Of a stretch of 49,518 nt of DNA, positions 15,494 through 23,787 are shown piece after piece (position 1 is the first letter of the stretch; each line of letters starts with the position of its first letter). Position numbers and translations under genes: made by a program. Source of the DNA: Bacillota bacterium (lineage in GTDB: Bacteria; Bacillota; Clostridia; Christensenellales; UMGS416); NCBI GenBank assembly GCA_023398815.1, contig JAEWRW010000004.1, forward strand, positions 1 to 49,518. Direction: 5' to 3'. Below the pieces are notes generated by a model. It did no database searches, had not been told where the DNA came from, and was given only the letters and a program-made list of their open reading frames with translations.

Positions 15494-16632
15494 GCCTTTT
15501 GCTGAAAAACGGGAACGCACTCATTGACGGGCAGTTCCGCCCGGCGGATGTGTTGGTGGAGGACGGCATCATTGCCGGCGTGGGCCAGCTGGCCGGCGCG
15601 GGGATGGACATCACCGGCTGCACGGTGGTGCCCGGCTACATCGATGCCCACATCCACGGGGCCGGGGGCTTCGGGGTCTGCGACGGGCCTGACGCCCTGC
15701 GCGGCATGAGCCGTGCGCTGGCTGCCCACGGGGTCACGGGCTTCCTGCCCACCTTGGCGGCCGAGGATCTGGAGACCACCCGCCGGACGCTGGAGGATAT
15801 AGCGTCCCTCATGGCCGAGGGCACGCCCGGCGCGGCGGTGCTGGGTGCCCATATGGAGGGGCCGTTCATGGGGCCCTCCATGCCCGGCGCGCTGAACACC
15901 GCGAACTTCCTGCCGCCGACCGTGGAGAACTGGAGGAAGCTCACCGACGGGGTGGAGCACGTGGTGCGCCGCGTCACGCTGGACCCGGCGGTCGATGGCG
16001 CGCTGGAGATGGTGGAGTACCTGACTGCCCGCGGTATCGGCGTGTCGCTGGGGCACAGCAACGTGGACGCTGACCGGGCGCTCTGCGCCTTCCACAAGGG
16101 GGCCATCACGGCCACCCACCTCTACAACGCCATGCCGGCCATGCACCACCGCTCGCCGGGGCTGGTGGGGGCGGCCCTCTCCGACCCGGATGTGACGGTG
16201 GAACTGATCGCTGACCTCATCCACGTCAACCCCGTGGCCCTGCGGGTGGCCATCGCCACCAAAGGCCCGGAGCGTGTGCTCTTCATCAGCGACGCCATGG
16301 AGGCCGCCGGCATGCCCGATGGCGACTACAACCTCGGCGGGCTGCTCGTTCAAGTGGTGGACGGCGTGGCCCGCGTGCCCGCGGGCAACCTGGCCGGTTC
16401 CACGCTGTTCCTCGATCAGGCCGTGCGCAACGCCGTGGAGCGGCTGGGCGTGACCCCCGCCGACGCTGCCATCATGGCCGCCGTCACCCCCGCCCGCGTC
16501 AGCCGCGAAGGCCACCGCCGCGGGGCCGTGGCCGTGGGCCGGGTGGCCGACCTCACCGTGCTGGACGGAGCTCTCCGCCCGGTCATCACCATCGTGGGTG
16601 GCGTCATCTACCAGGAAAAGATTAAGGAGTAA
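15490..16632 (+). CDS. nagA: N-acetylglucosamine-6-phosphate deacetylase
   Basis: This 380-residue amidohydrolase-superfamily enzyme deacetylates GlcNAc-6-phosphate to glucosamine-6-phosphate in amino-sugar and cell-wall recycling. Motifs in order: DAHIHG (H54, H56), EGPF (E123, metal ligand), SLGHSN (H189), THLYNAMPAMHH (H210, then the substrate-binding NAM) and FISDAM (D268, catalytic). The usual K-G-A-H segment after EGPF is replaced by MPGALNT. Length is normal for NagA. It overlaps cca by four bases, and GGAGG lies in the cca tail. No nagB or nagE is present nearby, so glucosamine-6-phosphate must be processed by enzymes encoded elsewhere. Confidence 0.92.
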   Translation: MSLLLKNGNALIDGQFRPADVLVEDGIIAGVGQLAGAGMDITGCTVVPGYIDAHIHGAGGFGVCDGPDALRGMSRALAAHGVTGFLPTLAAEDLETTRRTLEDIASLMAEGTPGAAVLGAHMEGPFMGPSMPGALNTANFLPPTVENWRKLTDGVEHVVRRVTLDPAVDGALEMVEYLTARGIGVSLGHSNVDADRALCAFHKGAITATHLYNAMPAMHHRSPGLVGAALSDPDVTVELIADLIHVNPVALRVAIATKGPERVLFISDAMEAAGMPDGDYNLGGLLVQVVDGVARVPAGNLAGSTLFLDQAVRNAVERLGVTPADAAIMAAVTPARVSREGHRRGAVAVGRVADLTVLDGALRPVITIVGGVIYQEKIKE

Positions 16633-16636
16633 CGCT

Positions 16637-17305
16637 GTGTCGGAAGCGCTGATTTCCCGCCTATACGCCCACGCGCTGGACGTGGTGGAGCACCTGCCGC
16701 TGGCGCTGGCGCTGCTGGCGCTCTTCCTGGGCGCGGTGCTGCAGATTGTGCTGCCGCCGGTGCCCGGCGACGCCCTGTTGCCCACCATTGGGGCCTTGTC
16801 GGTGGCGTTGCCCCTGCCCCTGGGCGGCGCGGGGTATTTCCTGTGCTATTGGGCGGGTACCTTTGGGGCCTGTCTGCTGATGCTGGAGGTTGGCCGCCGC
16901 TGGGGCGACCGGCTGCTGCAGAGCCGCCGGGTGCGCCGCCTGCTGCCCGAGGATGCGCTGGAGTTCTCCCGCAATTACCTCACGCGCTATGGCGGGCGGG
17001 TGCTGCTGGCCACCAAGTTCATCCCCGGTGTCAACACCCCGGCGCTGGCGCTGGCCGGTGCCATGGGCCTCAAGCGGGCGGACTGCCTGCCGGCCATCGC
17101 CGCGGCCACGCTGCTGCAAAACGGCCTGCTGTTCCTTTTGGGGCGGTGGATGGGCGACAACTTCTGGGCCATCGTGTCGGTGCTGCGCAGTGTGAGCACC
17201 GCGGGCCTCATCCTGCTGGTGGTGGCGGTGGGGGCGGCCGGGTTTGGTGTGCGCCGCGCCGTGCGCGCCCGCGCCGGGCGGGAGGATGACCATGGCGAAG
17301 AATAA
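16637..17305 (+). CDS. DedA-family (SNARE-associated/VTT domain) membrane protein
   Basis: This 222-residue protein has four to five membrane spans and the VTT-domain hallmarks. These are a re-entrant hydrophobic segment with PPVPGDALLPTIG near residues 38-50 and the RVLLATKFIPGVNTPALALAGAMGL segment near 117-141, containing the conserved F.PG. Family members act in lipid flipping and membrane homeostasis. A GTG start at 16637 is chosen because AAGGAG lies 7 bases upstream, just behind the nagA stop; the in-frame ATG at 16598 lies inside nagA and lacks a site. The 3' end overlaps the lipoprotein gene by 14 bases. Confidence 0.82.
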   Translation: MSEALISRLYAHALDVVEHLPLALALLALFLGAVLQIVLPPVPGDALLPTIGALSVALPLPLGGAGYFLCYWAGTFGACLLMLEVGRRWGDRLLQSRRVRRLLPEDALEFSRNYLTRYGGRVLLATKFIPGVNTPALALAGAMGLKRADCLPAIAAATLLQNGLLFLLGRWMGDNFWAIVSVLRSVSTAGLILLVVAVGAAGFGVRRAVRARAGREDDHGEE

Positions 17306-18245
17306 CCGCCGGCGGCCTGCCGCGCTTCTCTCCCTGCTGCTGGCCTTTGCCCTGGCGGGGTGCGAGGTGCTCGGCGTGTCGCCGGTGTCCTCCCACCCCG
17401 AGGTGACGGCCGCGCCCAGCCACGTGGCCGCGCCGGCTGCAACCCAGTATGAGGGGTGGTCGCTGCGGGTGCACCCCGCCCTGGGGCCCGAGGCCCTGCT
17501 GACCGACGGCTTTGCCGTGCAGCAGGTGCTGGCCGCCGCAGGCGACGAGAGCCTCACCGTGGCCGACGCGGGCGACACCCGGTTCAAAAGCCGCATCGAG
17601 CTCATCGACCCCGACGGCAAGACCCAGCACACCTACGCGGTGAACAGCGAGGGCCTGCTGCTGCTGCGCACCTCCAAGGGTCGGGTCTTCCGCATGCCGG
17701 AGTATGTGTATTACCTCATCGAAAGCCAACTGTGGGCCTACGCCGGCACCCTGAAGGACAGCGTGCTGCTGTGGGACCCGGCGGTGGGCGCAGACGCCAT
17801 GGAGACCGACCTCGACCGGCTCATCAAGACAGCGCTGCTGCCGGGCTGGGGCTATGCGGACACCTACTTCCAAACCTATGAGGTGCTGGGGGTGGACACC
17901 GAAACCCGCGACACCGCCAAGGTCTACCTGATGCTTTCCTACGCCGGGTATTCGGTGCAGGGCAAGCAGTTTGACCAGCAATTCCAGTGCACGGCCCCGG
18001 CGCGGCTGGTGTTCACGAAGCTGGGCAACAACCGCTGGCAGCTTGTAGACTTCCGCCAGGCCGACCCCAACGCCGACAGCCAGCAGGTTCTCTACGACAA
18101 CCTGCGCAAGGTGCTGCCCTATGAGTACATGGAGGACGTGATGGCCGAAATGGAGGACACCACGGCTCTGACCGACGAAATCCATCGGCAAGTGACCGAC
18201 TACCTCAGGGATCGCGGCCTTTCCGACCTGGAGATAGGAGACTGA
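17292..18245 (+). CDS. Predicted lipoprotein of unknown function
   Basis: This is a 317-residue secreted lipoprotein. The N-terminus has positive charges (KNNRRR), a hydrophobic stretch and the lipobox FALAGC with the lipidated cysteine at residue 24. A short Ala/Pro linker is followed by a soluble domain with no motif I recognise. There are segments such as VRMPEYVYYLIESQLWAYAG-like helices and a strand-rich region around YQVLGVDTE-type repeats of aromatic residues. The ATG at 17292 is preferred because GGGAGG lies 7 bases before it; the ATG at 17286 is too close. It is encoded between two VTT-domain membrane proteins and may act with them at the membrane. Confidence 0.75.
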   Translation: MAKNNRRRPAALLSLLLAFALAGCEVLGVSPVSSHPEVTAAPSHVAAPAATQYEGWSLRVHPALGPEALLTDGFAVQQVLAAAGDESLTVADAGDTRFKSRIELIDPDGKTQHTYAVNSEGLLLLRTSKGRVFRMPEYVYYLIESQLWAYAGTLKDSVLLWDPAVGADAMETDLDRLIKTALLPGWGYADTYFQTYEVLGVDTETRDTAKVYLMLSYAGYSVQGKQFDQQFQCTAPARLVFTKLGNNRWQLVDFRQADPNADSQQVLYDNLRKVLPYEYMEDVMAEMEDTTALTDEIHRQVTDYLRDRGLSDLEIGD

Positions 18246-18246
18246 C

Positions 18247-19086
18247 ATGCCCGAAAGCAACGATCGCACCCACCTGGAGGGCGCAGCTGCCCCGCCGGTG
18301 GAGGGAACCCACACCCCTGTGACGCACACTGACGACACGGCCAGCGCCCCGCCCACGGGCGACGCTGCCGCCCCTTCCCCCGCCGAGGGCACCCCGCCCG
18401 CCAAACGCCCGCTGGGCTGGAAGTTCTGGCTCACGGTGGGCGTCGTGCTGGTGGTGTTGGCCGCCGCACTGTGGTGGCTGTGGAAGACCGGCGGCTTCGC
18501 CGTCTTTTCCTCGCCGGAGGCCATGCAGGCCTACGTGAAGGGCTACGGCGCCTGGGCTCCGGTGGTGTTCTTCCTGCTGCAGGCGGCGCAGGTGGTGGCC
18601 GCGCCCATCCCCGGCAACGTCACCGCCATGGCCGGCGGGTTCCTCTTCGGCTTCTGGAAGGCGACCGCCCTCTCCATCGGAGCCACTGTCGTGGGCTCGG
18701 TGGCGGCCTTCGCGCTGGCCCGTGGCTTCGGGCGGCCGCTGGTGGTGCGCCTGGTGGGGGCCTCGGTGGTGGATAAGTATGTGGACATCGTGAGCCGCAA
18801 GGGCCTGCCGCTCCTGTTTGCCATGTTCCTGCTGCCCTTCTTCCCCGATGACGCGCTGTGCTTCATCGCCGGGTTGGCGGCGGTCACCTGGCCGGTGTTC
18901 CTCCTCATGATGCTCTTCACCCGCCCGCCGGGCCTCATCATGAGTTCGCTCGTGGGCTCCGGCGCGGTGCAGATGCCCATCTGGGGCTGGGTGCTCATCG
19001 GCGGGGCGACGTTGGCGCTGGTGTGGCTCTCCTACCGCTATGGGGAGAAGATCAACGAGTGGCTGCTGAGGAAGATGGCGAAATAG
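18247..19086 (+). CDS. TVP38/TMEM64-family (VTT domain) membrane protein
   Basis: This 279-residue protein has a Pro/Ala/Thr-rich, probably disordered N-terminal tail of about 55 residues. A membrane span follows (WLTVGVVLVVLAAALWWLW), then the VTT core: VVAAPIPGNVTAMAGGFLFGFW, a helical ALARGFGRPLVVRLVG segment and LPFFPDDALCFIAGL. The PG...N..G..FG pattern and the FPDD loop are typical of TVP38/TMEM64 proteins. An AGGAG site precedes the ATG, one base after the lipoprotein stop. It is the last gene of the operon and is followed by a strong terminator. A lipid-scramblase-like role is inferred from the family. Confidence 0.85.
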   Translation: MPESNDRTHLEGAAAPPVEGTHTPVTHTDDTASAPPTGDAAAPSPAEGTPPAKRPLGWKFWLTVGVVLVVLAAALWWLWKTGGFAVFSSPEAMQAYVKGYGAWAPVVFFLLQAAQVVAAPIPGNVTAMAGGFLFGFWKATALSIGATVVGSVAAFALARGFGRPLVVRLVGASVVDKYVDIVSRKGLPLLFAMFLLPFFPDDALCFIAGLAAVTWPVFLLMMLFTRPPGLIMSSLVGSGAVQMPIWGWVLIGGATLALVWLSYRYGEKINEWLLRKMAK

Positions 19087-19116
19087 GCAAGTGGGTTGCA
19101 ACCACATTAATCGACA

Positions 19117-19149
19117 GGGCCGTTTCTTTGGAAACGGCCCGTTTTCTTT
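19117..19149 (+). terminator. Rho-independent terminator of the cca operon
   Basis: The perfect 10-bp stem GGGCCGTTTC / GAAACGGCCC with loop TTTG is followed by GTTTTCTTT, 31 bases after the last stop codon. Confidence 0.92.
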
Positions 19150-19397
19150 GGGGGGATGGCCATCTGTGCCGCACACTGGCGGAAGACTCACCCCCTGCCC
19201 CACTTGGCTGATCAGTCAGCAGAGATTCAGGGCGACAACCGCCTGGTCATCCAAATGCTCCATGCTCATGGAGGGAACAAGTACCCCATTTTGAACCTTC
19301 CATGTGTCGGAGAGGTGCAGACCAGCATGCGTGCTTTGGATTTTCCTCCGTGTTTCATCGCCACAAAACTACAGCGTAGCGAACGGCATCCTTCTTG
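19150..19397. other. Intergenic region without a supported gene
   Basis: A short minus-strand frame (about 19377 to 19216) reads WKVQNGVLVPSMSMEHL-like sequence that resembles a small conserved domain, but it has no start codon or ribosome binding site and may be a remnant. Nothing else was seen. Confidence 0.3.
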
Positions 19398-20003
19398 CTA
19401 ATGATACGCTCGAACCAAAAGCGGTATCCCGAGTCGTGACGCCAGCGACTTGCAGGCATTGAGGTCGTCCTTGTCCAGCACATCGACAACACTGAGCGTC
19501 ACCTGCGGCACAAACTGTTTGGCACGTATGGCGAAATCCAGCAGTCCGTCGAAGGCCGCCTCACCAAAGGTCGGGTTCATGTGCAAAGAATACCCCGCCG
19601 CATCAGGCCGATTGAGCGAAATGGACAGCGCGTCAATGACACCAGCTAACGCAGGCGTCACATCTCGACCAGCGATTAGATTGGCGTGGCCATTGGTGTT
19701 GATACGGATCGGCAATGTCGGCGCCGTCTCTTTTACCCTCCGGGCCACCCATAGTAGATCGTCCAGCCGTACTGTCGGTTCGCCGAAACCGCAGAAGACC
19801 AGTTCTTTGTAGTCAACTAGATTCCGCAAGGCAATGTCATCCCATATTTCTTCGCGGGTAGGCTCGCGCTCCAACCAAAGACTTTCGGCGTCACCCACTC
19901 CGTTATAGTGTCCGCGCTCACAGAAATCACAGGCGCAGGTGCAGCGGTTTGTTATGTTGACATACAGGCCATTTTTGACGGTGTAAGTAATCACTTGAGC
20001 CAT
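19398..20003 (-). CDS. Radical SAM protein, TatD-associated type
   Basis: This is a 201-residue compact radical SAM enzyme. The cluster-binding motif CTCACDFC (C21, C25, C28) follows a YVNITNR strand, and the GFGEPTVR segment corresponds to the SAM-binding GGEP motif. INTNGHA and LSISLNRPDAAGY continue the half-barrel. Size and these phrases fit the short radical SAM proteins often linked with TatD nucleases; their reaction is not known to me. No tatD gene is in the window. The start at 20003 has AAAGGA 12 bases upstream. An earlier in-frame ATG overlaps that site and is less likely. It is monocistronic. Confidence 0.78.
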   Translation of the reverse strand: MAQVITYTVKNGLYVNITNRCTCACDFCERGHYNGVGDAESLWLEREPTREEIWDDIALRNLVDYKELVFCGFGEPTVRLDDLLWVARRVKETAPTLPIRINTNGHANLIAGRDVTPALAGVIDALSISLNRPDAAGYSLHMNPTFGEAAFDGLLDFAIRAKQFVPQVTLSVVDVLDKDDLNACKSLASRLGIPLLVRAYH

Positions 20004-20159
20004 TGTTGCAACCATTCCTTTCTTGCGAAGCACCTAGGCTAAGGTTACCATTTGCTAGATTTATATGATTTTTCCGAATTATACTACATATCAGAGGATA
20101 TGGTTACTTGTTGTTACAAAAGCCCGATGGCGATTACCTTTGTAAGAGAGGATGCTGAT

Positions 20160-20720
20160 ACTCCGGTTCGGGGGAGGGGTTTGGGGAGAGGGGTTCCCTC
20201 TATGCCCGCCCGTATCGATGGGGGAGGGGATAGCGCTGGCGGGAGTATGTGCGCTTTCTTTGCAGTGTTTTGCCCCGTAGTTATGTTTTGGGAGACGCGC
20301 TGCCGCAGGCGGCACTTTTGCAGCGTCAAAAGTGCCCAAAACCGCCCCCTCCATTCAGACCTTTACATTGCATTGGCTCATGTTCCAACCCTCGCATTAC
20401 AGGAGAACGCGCTGCGCTGGGCCACGGCGCCTGGATGGCGCTAAGGCCGAGGGCCGTGATGGCGTTGCACAGCAACGCCATAGCCGCTGGATGCGGCGTA
20501 AGGCCCGTAGGCGGCACTTTTGAGGCGCAAAAGTGCCCAAAACGCTTTAGGAGCGCGGGCGAACTTCCAAGACCGGATGACCGGCATGGGCTTGGGAGGC
20601 AGCGGCGGTAACTCGCTGGGGCATTGCTTTGCAATCCCCCAGCTCAAACATCCCGCCCGATGTCACCAGTAAAGTGCCGCCTGTCGCCAGGGGTAAACTC
20701 GAAACGCGCCCCGGAAGGGG
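20160..20720 (+). repeat. NIR fragment A10a and half-unit A10b
   Basis: A GGGGGAGGGG-type palindrome (about 20160-20195) is followed by a solo terminus plus P0 hairpin (about 20289-20346) that then stops. A second terminus (AGGAGAACGCGCTGCGCTGG, 20401-20420) is separated from its P0 hairpin by a module at 20426-20507. That module reads GCGCCTGGATGGCGC, then ATGGCGTTGC/GCAACGCCAT, then GCCGCTGGATGCGGC. The half-unit continues to ACGCGCCCC at 20713, with P4 AGCGGCGG and apex CTGGGG/CCCCAG around a CATTGC/GCAAT top. No coding region is supported between 20004 and 21349. Confidence 0.8.
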
Positions 20721-20749
20721 AATGTGGGGAAACGGCCATAGGGACCTTT

Positions 20750-21300
20750 GTCCCATCGCAACGCTTTGCGTTGCTCGCTCTGCTCTCAACGATTCTGACG
20801 AATCGTCTGCCGCAGGGCTGGTCGCAACCTTCGGTTGCTGCTCGCCCCTGCATCCTGGGCGGGGATAACATCCCTTTGGAATCCCTGCAAGGGGATGCCC
20901 GGTATACTACCGCTCTCAACTCTTCGTAAAACCCTTGTCCACCAAACGGCGTTCCTTTATGTGCTGCGCATGTGCGCCACACCCAGCAGCCGCGAGCGGG
21001 TTTATCCCGCCGTGGCACTCCACAACCTCGTCCGTGGCACTCGTCCCTCCCGCGAGAGCGGTGTCTCCTTCGTAAAAACCCCGCACGACCCACGCAATCA
21101 ATTGCCGCGCGGCCCTTCGCATTGCTTCGCAATGCCACCCTGCTCTCAAGCGGGATGCTCCCGCTCTGCCGCAGGGTGGGGCCCAACGGGCGACATGCGC
21201 GGCGCGCGGCAAGCCCACAGCTCGTGACGAGCTCTCCTGGCTCGCGGCGAGCGCCGACGGCGGGCGCCGCGAAAGCGAAGCGAAGCGTAGCGCTTTTTTT
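20750..21300. repeat. Palindrome mosaic upstream of dnaX
   Basis: It contains a minus-strand GGGCGAGCAG-type module (about 20815-20865, stem CAACC/GGTTG), AACGATTC/GAATCGT and GCAACGC/GCGTTGC hairpins, and a GGGATAACATCC-like palindrome. A long module F copy follows (20985-21290), with GCGGGTTTATCCCGC, CATTGCTTCGCAATG, GAGCTCGTGACGAGCTC and CTCGCGGCGAGCGC. Parts match 1-66 and 10780-10964. A TACAAT box at 21317-21322 lies just beyond and may be the dnaX -10. No SRP RNA-like sequence was recognised. Confidence 0.6.
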
Positions 21301-21349
21301 TGTGGCGTTTCTGTCGTACAATAGGAAGGACTACCAACAGGAGGAACCG

Positions 21350-23434
21350 ATGGCATACCGAGCGCTCTACCGCAAATACCGACCCCATGGGTTTGCCGAT
21401 ATCGTGGGGCAGCCGGCGCTGGTGCAGTCTCTGCGGGCGCAGGTGGCGGCCGGGCGGGTCTCCCACGCCTACCTTTTCAGCGGGCCGCGCGGCACCGGCA
21501 AGACCTCGGCCGCCAAGGTGCTGGCCCGGGCCATCAACTGCGCCGAGCCGGTGGATGGCGAGGCCTGCGGGCATTGCCGCCCCTGTGTGGAGCTCACCAG
21601 CGAAGCCAACATGGACGTGGTGGAGATTGACGCGGCCAGCAATAACTCGGTCGATAAAGTGCGCGAGATGCTGGAGAACGTCAAGTACATGCCGGCGGTG
21701 GGCCGCTTCCGCGTCTACATCGTGGACGAAGTGCACATGCTCTCCACGAGCGCCTTCAACGCGCTCCTCAAAACGCTGGAGGAGCCGCCGGCCCACGTGG
21801 TGTTCATCCTGGCGACCACCGAGCCGCAGAAGCTGCCGGCGACCGTGCTCTCCCGCTGCCAGCAGTTCCAGTTCCGCCGCATCGGCGCGGTGGAGATGAC
21901 GGCCCTGCTGCGTGATGTGGTGACCCGCGAGAATGGTCAGGCCGACGACGAGGCCCTGCGGCGCATTGCCCGGGCGGCCGATGGCGGCATGCGTGACGCG
22001 CTGTCGCTGCTGGATCAGTGCCTTTCTGGCGGGGAGGCCGTAACGGCCCAGACCGTGGCCGACCTCTTGGGTTCGGCGGACGAAGGCTGCTATGAGACCG
22101 TGGCCGATTGCCTGCTGGCGGGCGATGCCGCCGGGGCCATCGATGGCTTTGACCGGTTCCTGACCGGCGGGGGCGACTGCCGGGTGTTCGCCGGCGACCT
22201 GAGCCGCCACCTGCGCGACCGGATGGTGGCGAAGGTGACGCCCAACGCCGCTCAGGCTCTCGACATGACCCAGGAGGAGGCCGCGCGGCTCATCGCCCGG
22301 AGCAAGGCGGTGTCGGCGGGCGACATCCTGCGGGTGCTGGGTGAGCTCATTGAGCTGGACGGCGCGCTGCGGTACGCCGCCAACCCGCGCATCCCCGTGG
22401 AGCTGGCGCTGCTGCGCAGCTGCCGGCAAGAGAAGCCCGGCGATTACGAAGCCCTGCTGACCCGTGTGGAACGGCTGGAGGCCGCCCTGCAGAGTGGAGC
22501 TTTTGCACAGGCTGTGGATAACGCCCCGGTAAAAACCGCGCCGCCTACCCCAGCGACCGAGCGGCCCGCGCCATCGGCGGCCCAACCAACAGCGCCCCGC
22601 GCTGCGGCTCAGGATGCATGGGCGAGCAGTCAGGTTGCAGGGCCGAGCAGTGCCGGAACGGCACGACCAGGCGCGCAAAGCGCACGACCAGCTCCTGCGC
22701 CGGTTGCCGCTGCTGAGGCGCCACGGGCCGCAACTTCAGCTCCATCCCCGCGCCCCGCACCTGCCGATGACCTGCCGACCTGGGAGGCCCCGCCGCCCAG
22801 TGACGAACCCGGTACCGCCGGTCCGGCACGTGACGCAACGGTGCAAAGCGCGCCACCAGCCCAGGACGCATGGGCGAGCAGCGCCGGGACGGCACGACCA
22901 GCCCCGCGCACTGCATCCGCCAGCCCGCCGCCGCGCGAAGCCCCGCCCCCCAGAGAAGCACCGGCCGTAGCGGCCCCAGCCCGCAGCACGGCTCCTGCCC
23001 AACCAGCCGCCCCCCGTGGCGGCAGCGCCCTGGCCCGCGCCGCGGCAGAGCTTACGGGCCTGCCCCAACCCGAACCGGCCCCCGCCGCCCCCCCGGCAGA
23101 CAGCAACGCCGTGGGCCTGTGGCGGGCCATTGTGGACGGCCTTGGCCGCCGCAACCTGCCCCACCTGGTGGGCTTTGCCAAGAAGGGCAAGGGCCAGAGC
23201 TACGACGGCCAGACCCTGACGGTGGCCTTCACCCAGGACGACCGTGGCTCCGCCGACATGCTGCAGGACGAAAAGCGCGGCGCCAAGCTCAAGGAGGTTG
23301 CCGCCGAGGTGTGCGGCCGTCCGGTGCAGCTAAAGTTTGAGGTCAGCCTGTGGTCGCCGGCCGAGCAGCGCTTCATCCAGCAGAGCCGGGAGGTTCTGCC
23401 GCCCAACACCACCATTACCATCGATCGCGATTAG
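21350..23434 (+). CDS. dnaX: DNA polymerase III subunit gamma/tau
   Basis: This 694-residue clamp-loader ATPase has its start at 21350, with AGGAGG 5 bases upstream. Walker A GPRGTGKT is at residues 45-52, zinc ligands are C64, C73, C76 and C79, the Walker B DEVH is at 126-129, and the sensor/arginine-finger region EPQKLPATVLSRC is near 160-172. After the AAA+ and lid/collar domains (to about 380) comes an Ala/Pro-rich linker (about 385-545) and a C-terminal tau-like domain. The linker contains two copies of a palindromic repeat otherwise found between genes, translated as AQDAWASS...AGTARP (see 22612 and 22864). The RBS of ybaB overlaps its stop codon, so the genes form an operon. Confidence 0.95.
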   Translation: MAYRALYRKYRPHGFADIVGQPALVQSLRAQVAAGRVSHAYLFSGPRGTGKTSAAKVLARAINCAEPVDGEACGHCRPCVELTSEANMDVVEIDAASNNSVDKVREMLENVKYMPAVGRFRVYIVDEVHMLSTSAFNALLKTLEEPPAHVVFILATTEPQKLPATVLSRCQQFQFRRIGAVEMTALLRDVVTRENGQADDEALRRIARAADGGMRDALSLLDQCLSGGEAVTAQTVADLLGSADEGCYETVADCLLAGDAAGAIDGFDRFLTGGGDCRVFAGDLSRHLRDRMVAKVTPNAAQALDMTQEEAARLIARSKAVSAGDILRVLGELIELDGALRYAANPRIPVELALLRSCRQEKPGDYEALLTRVERLEAALQSGAFAQAVDNAPVKTAPPTPATERPAPSAAQPTAPRAAAQDAWASSQVAGPSSAGTARPGAQSARPAPAPVAAAEAPRAATSAPSPRPAPADDLPTWEAPPPSDEPGTAGPARDATVQSAPPAQDAWASSAGTARPAPRTASASPPPREAPPPREAPAVAAPARSTAPAQPAAPRGGSALARAAAELTGLPQPEPAPAAPPADSNAVGLWRAIVDGLGRRNLPHLVGFAKKGKGQSYDGQTLTVAFTQDDRGSADMLQDEKRGAKLKEVAAEVCGRPVQLKFEVSLWSPAEQRFIQQSREVLPPNTTITIDRD
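22612..22691 (+). repeat. Intergenic-type palindromic module inside dnaX, copy 1
   Basis: GGATGCATGGGCGAGCAG (22612-22629) matches 3919-3936 base for base, and GGTTGCAGGGCCGAGCAGTG matches except in the preceding two positions. The hairpin GTGCCG-GAA-CGGCAC here is GTGTGC-GAA-GCACAC at 3957-3971, so loop and pairing are kept while the stem differs. CACGACCAGGCG is shared, and a second AAA-loop hairpin follows in both. It encodes residues 421-448 of DnaX in frame. Confidence 0.85.
22864..22901 (+). repeat. Intergenic-type palindromic module inside dnaX, copy 2
   Basis: GGACGCATGGGCGAGCAG followed by CGCCGGGACGGCACGACCAG is a shorter copy of the same module. It is read in the same frame as copy 1, so both give AQDAWASS...AGTARP, at DnaX residues 505-518. 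It resembles the intergenic module near 275-305 (GGGCGAGCAG...CGACCAGCCC). Confidence 0.75.
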
Positions 23435-23445
23435 GAGGAACAGAC

Positions 23446-23787
23446 ATGGCAAGAGGAAACTTCCCGCCCATGGGGGGCGGCAACATGCAGCAGCTGATGC
23501 GCCAGGCCCAGAAGATGCAGCAGGACATGGCCCGCGTGCAGGCTGAGCTGGAGGAGAAGGAAGTCTCGGCGGCATCGGGCGGCGGGGCCGTCACTGTGGT
23601 GGCCACCGGAAAGCGGCAAATTAAGTCCATCACCATCCAGCCCCAGGCCGTGGACCCGGAGGACGTGGAGATGCTGCAGGACCTGGTGCTGGCCGCCGTC
23701 AACGAGGCGCTGAAGTCCGCCGAAGAACTGGCCGAGCGGGAGATGGGCAAGATCACCGGCGGCATGGGCATGCCGGGCCTGTTCTAA
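23446..23787 (+). CDS. YbaB/EbfC nucleoid-associated protein
   Basis: This 113-residue DNA-binding protein of the YbaB/EbfC family acts as a small dimeric nucleoid-associated factor and is commonly encoded between dnaX and recR. The N-terminal helix with MQQLMRQAQKMQQDMARVQAELE (residues 14-36, split here as a coiled-coil-like segment), the central GGGAVTVVATG strand and the ITIQPQAVDPEDVEMLQDLV helix are characteristic. A Met/Gly-rich tail ends in GGMGMPGLF. TAGGAGG forms the binding site and overlaps the dnaX stop codon. The recR start overlaps its own stop. Confidence 0.93.
   Translation: MARGNFPPMGGGNMQQLMRQAQKMQQDMARVQAELEEKEVSAASGGGAVTVVATGKRQIKSITIQPQAVDPEDVEMLQDLVLAAVNEALKSAEELAEREMGKITGGMGMPGLF

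Noticed and set aside
19216..19377. Possible remnant gene on the minus strand behind the radical SAM gene
   Set aside because: A short frame reads WKVQNGVLVPSMSMEHL, but there is no start, no RBS and an upstream stop; too little to call.
20720..21340. SRP RNA gene expected upstream of dnaX in Firmicutes
   Set aside because: No GGUGCC...GGAGG-like SRP Alu or S-domain sequence could be recognised; the region is repeat mosaic.
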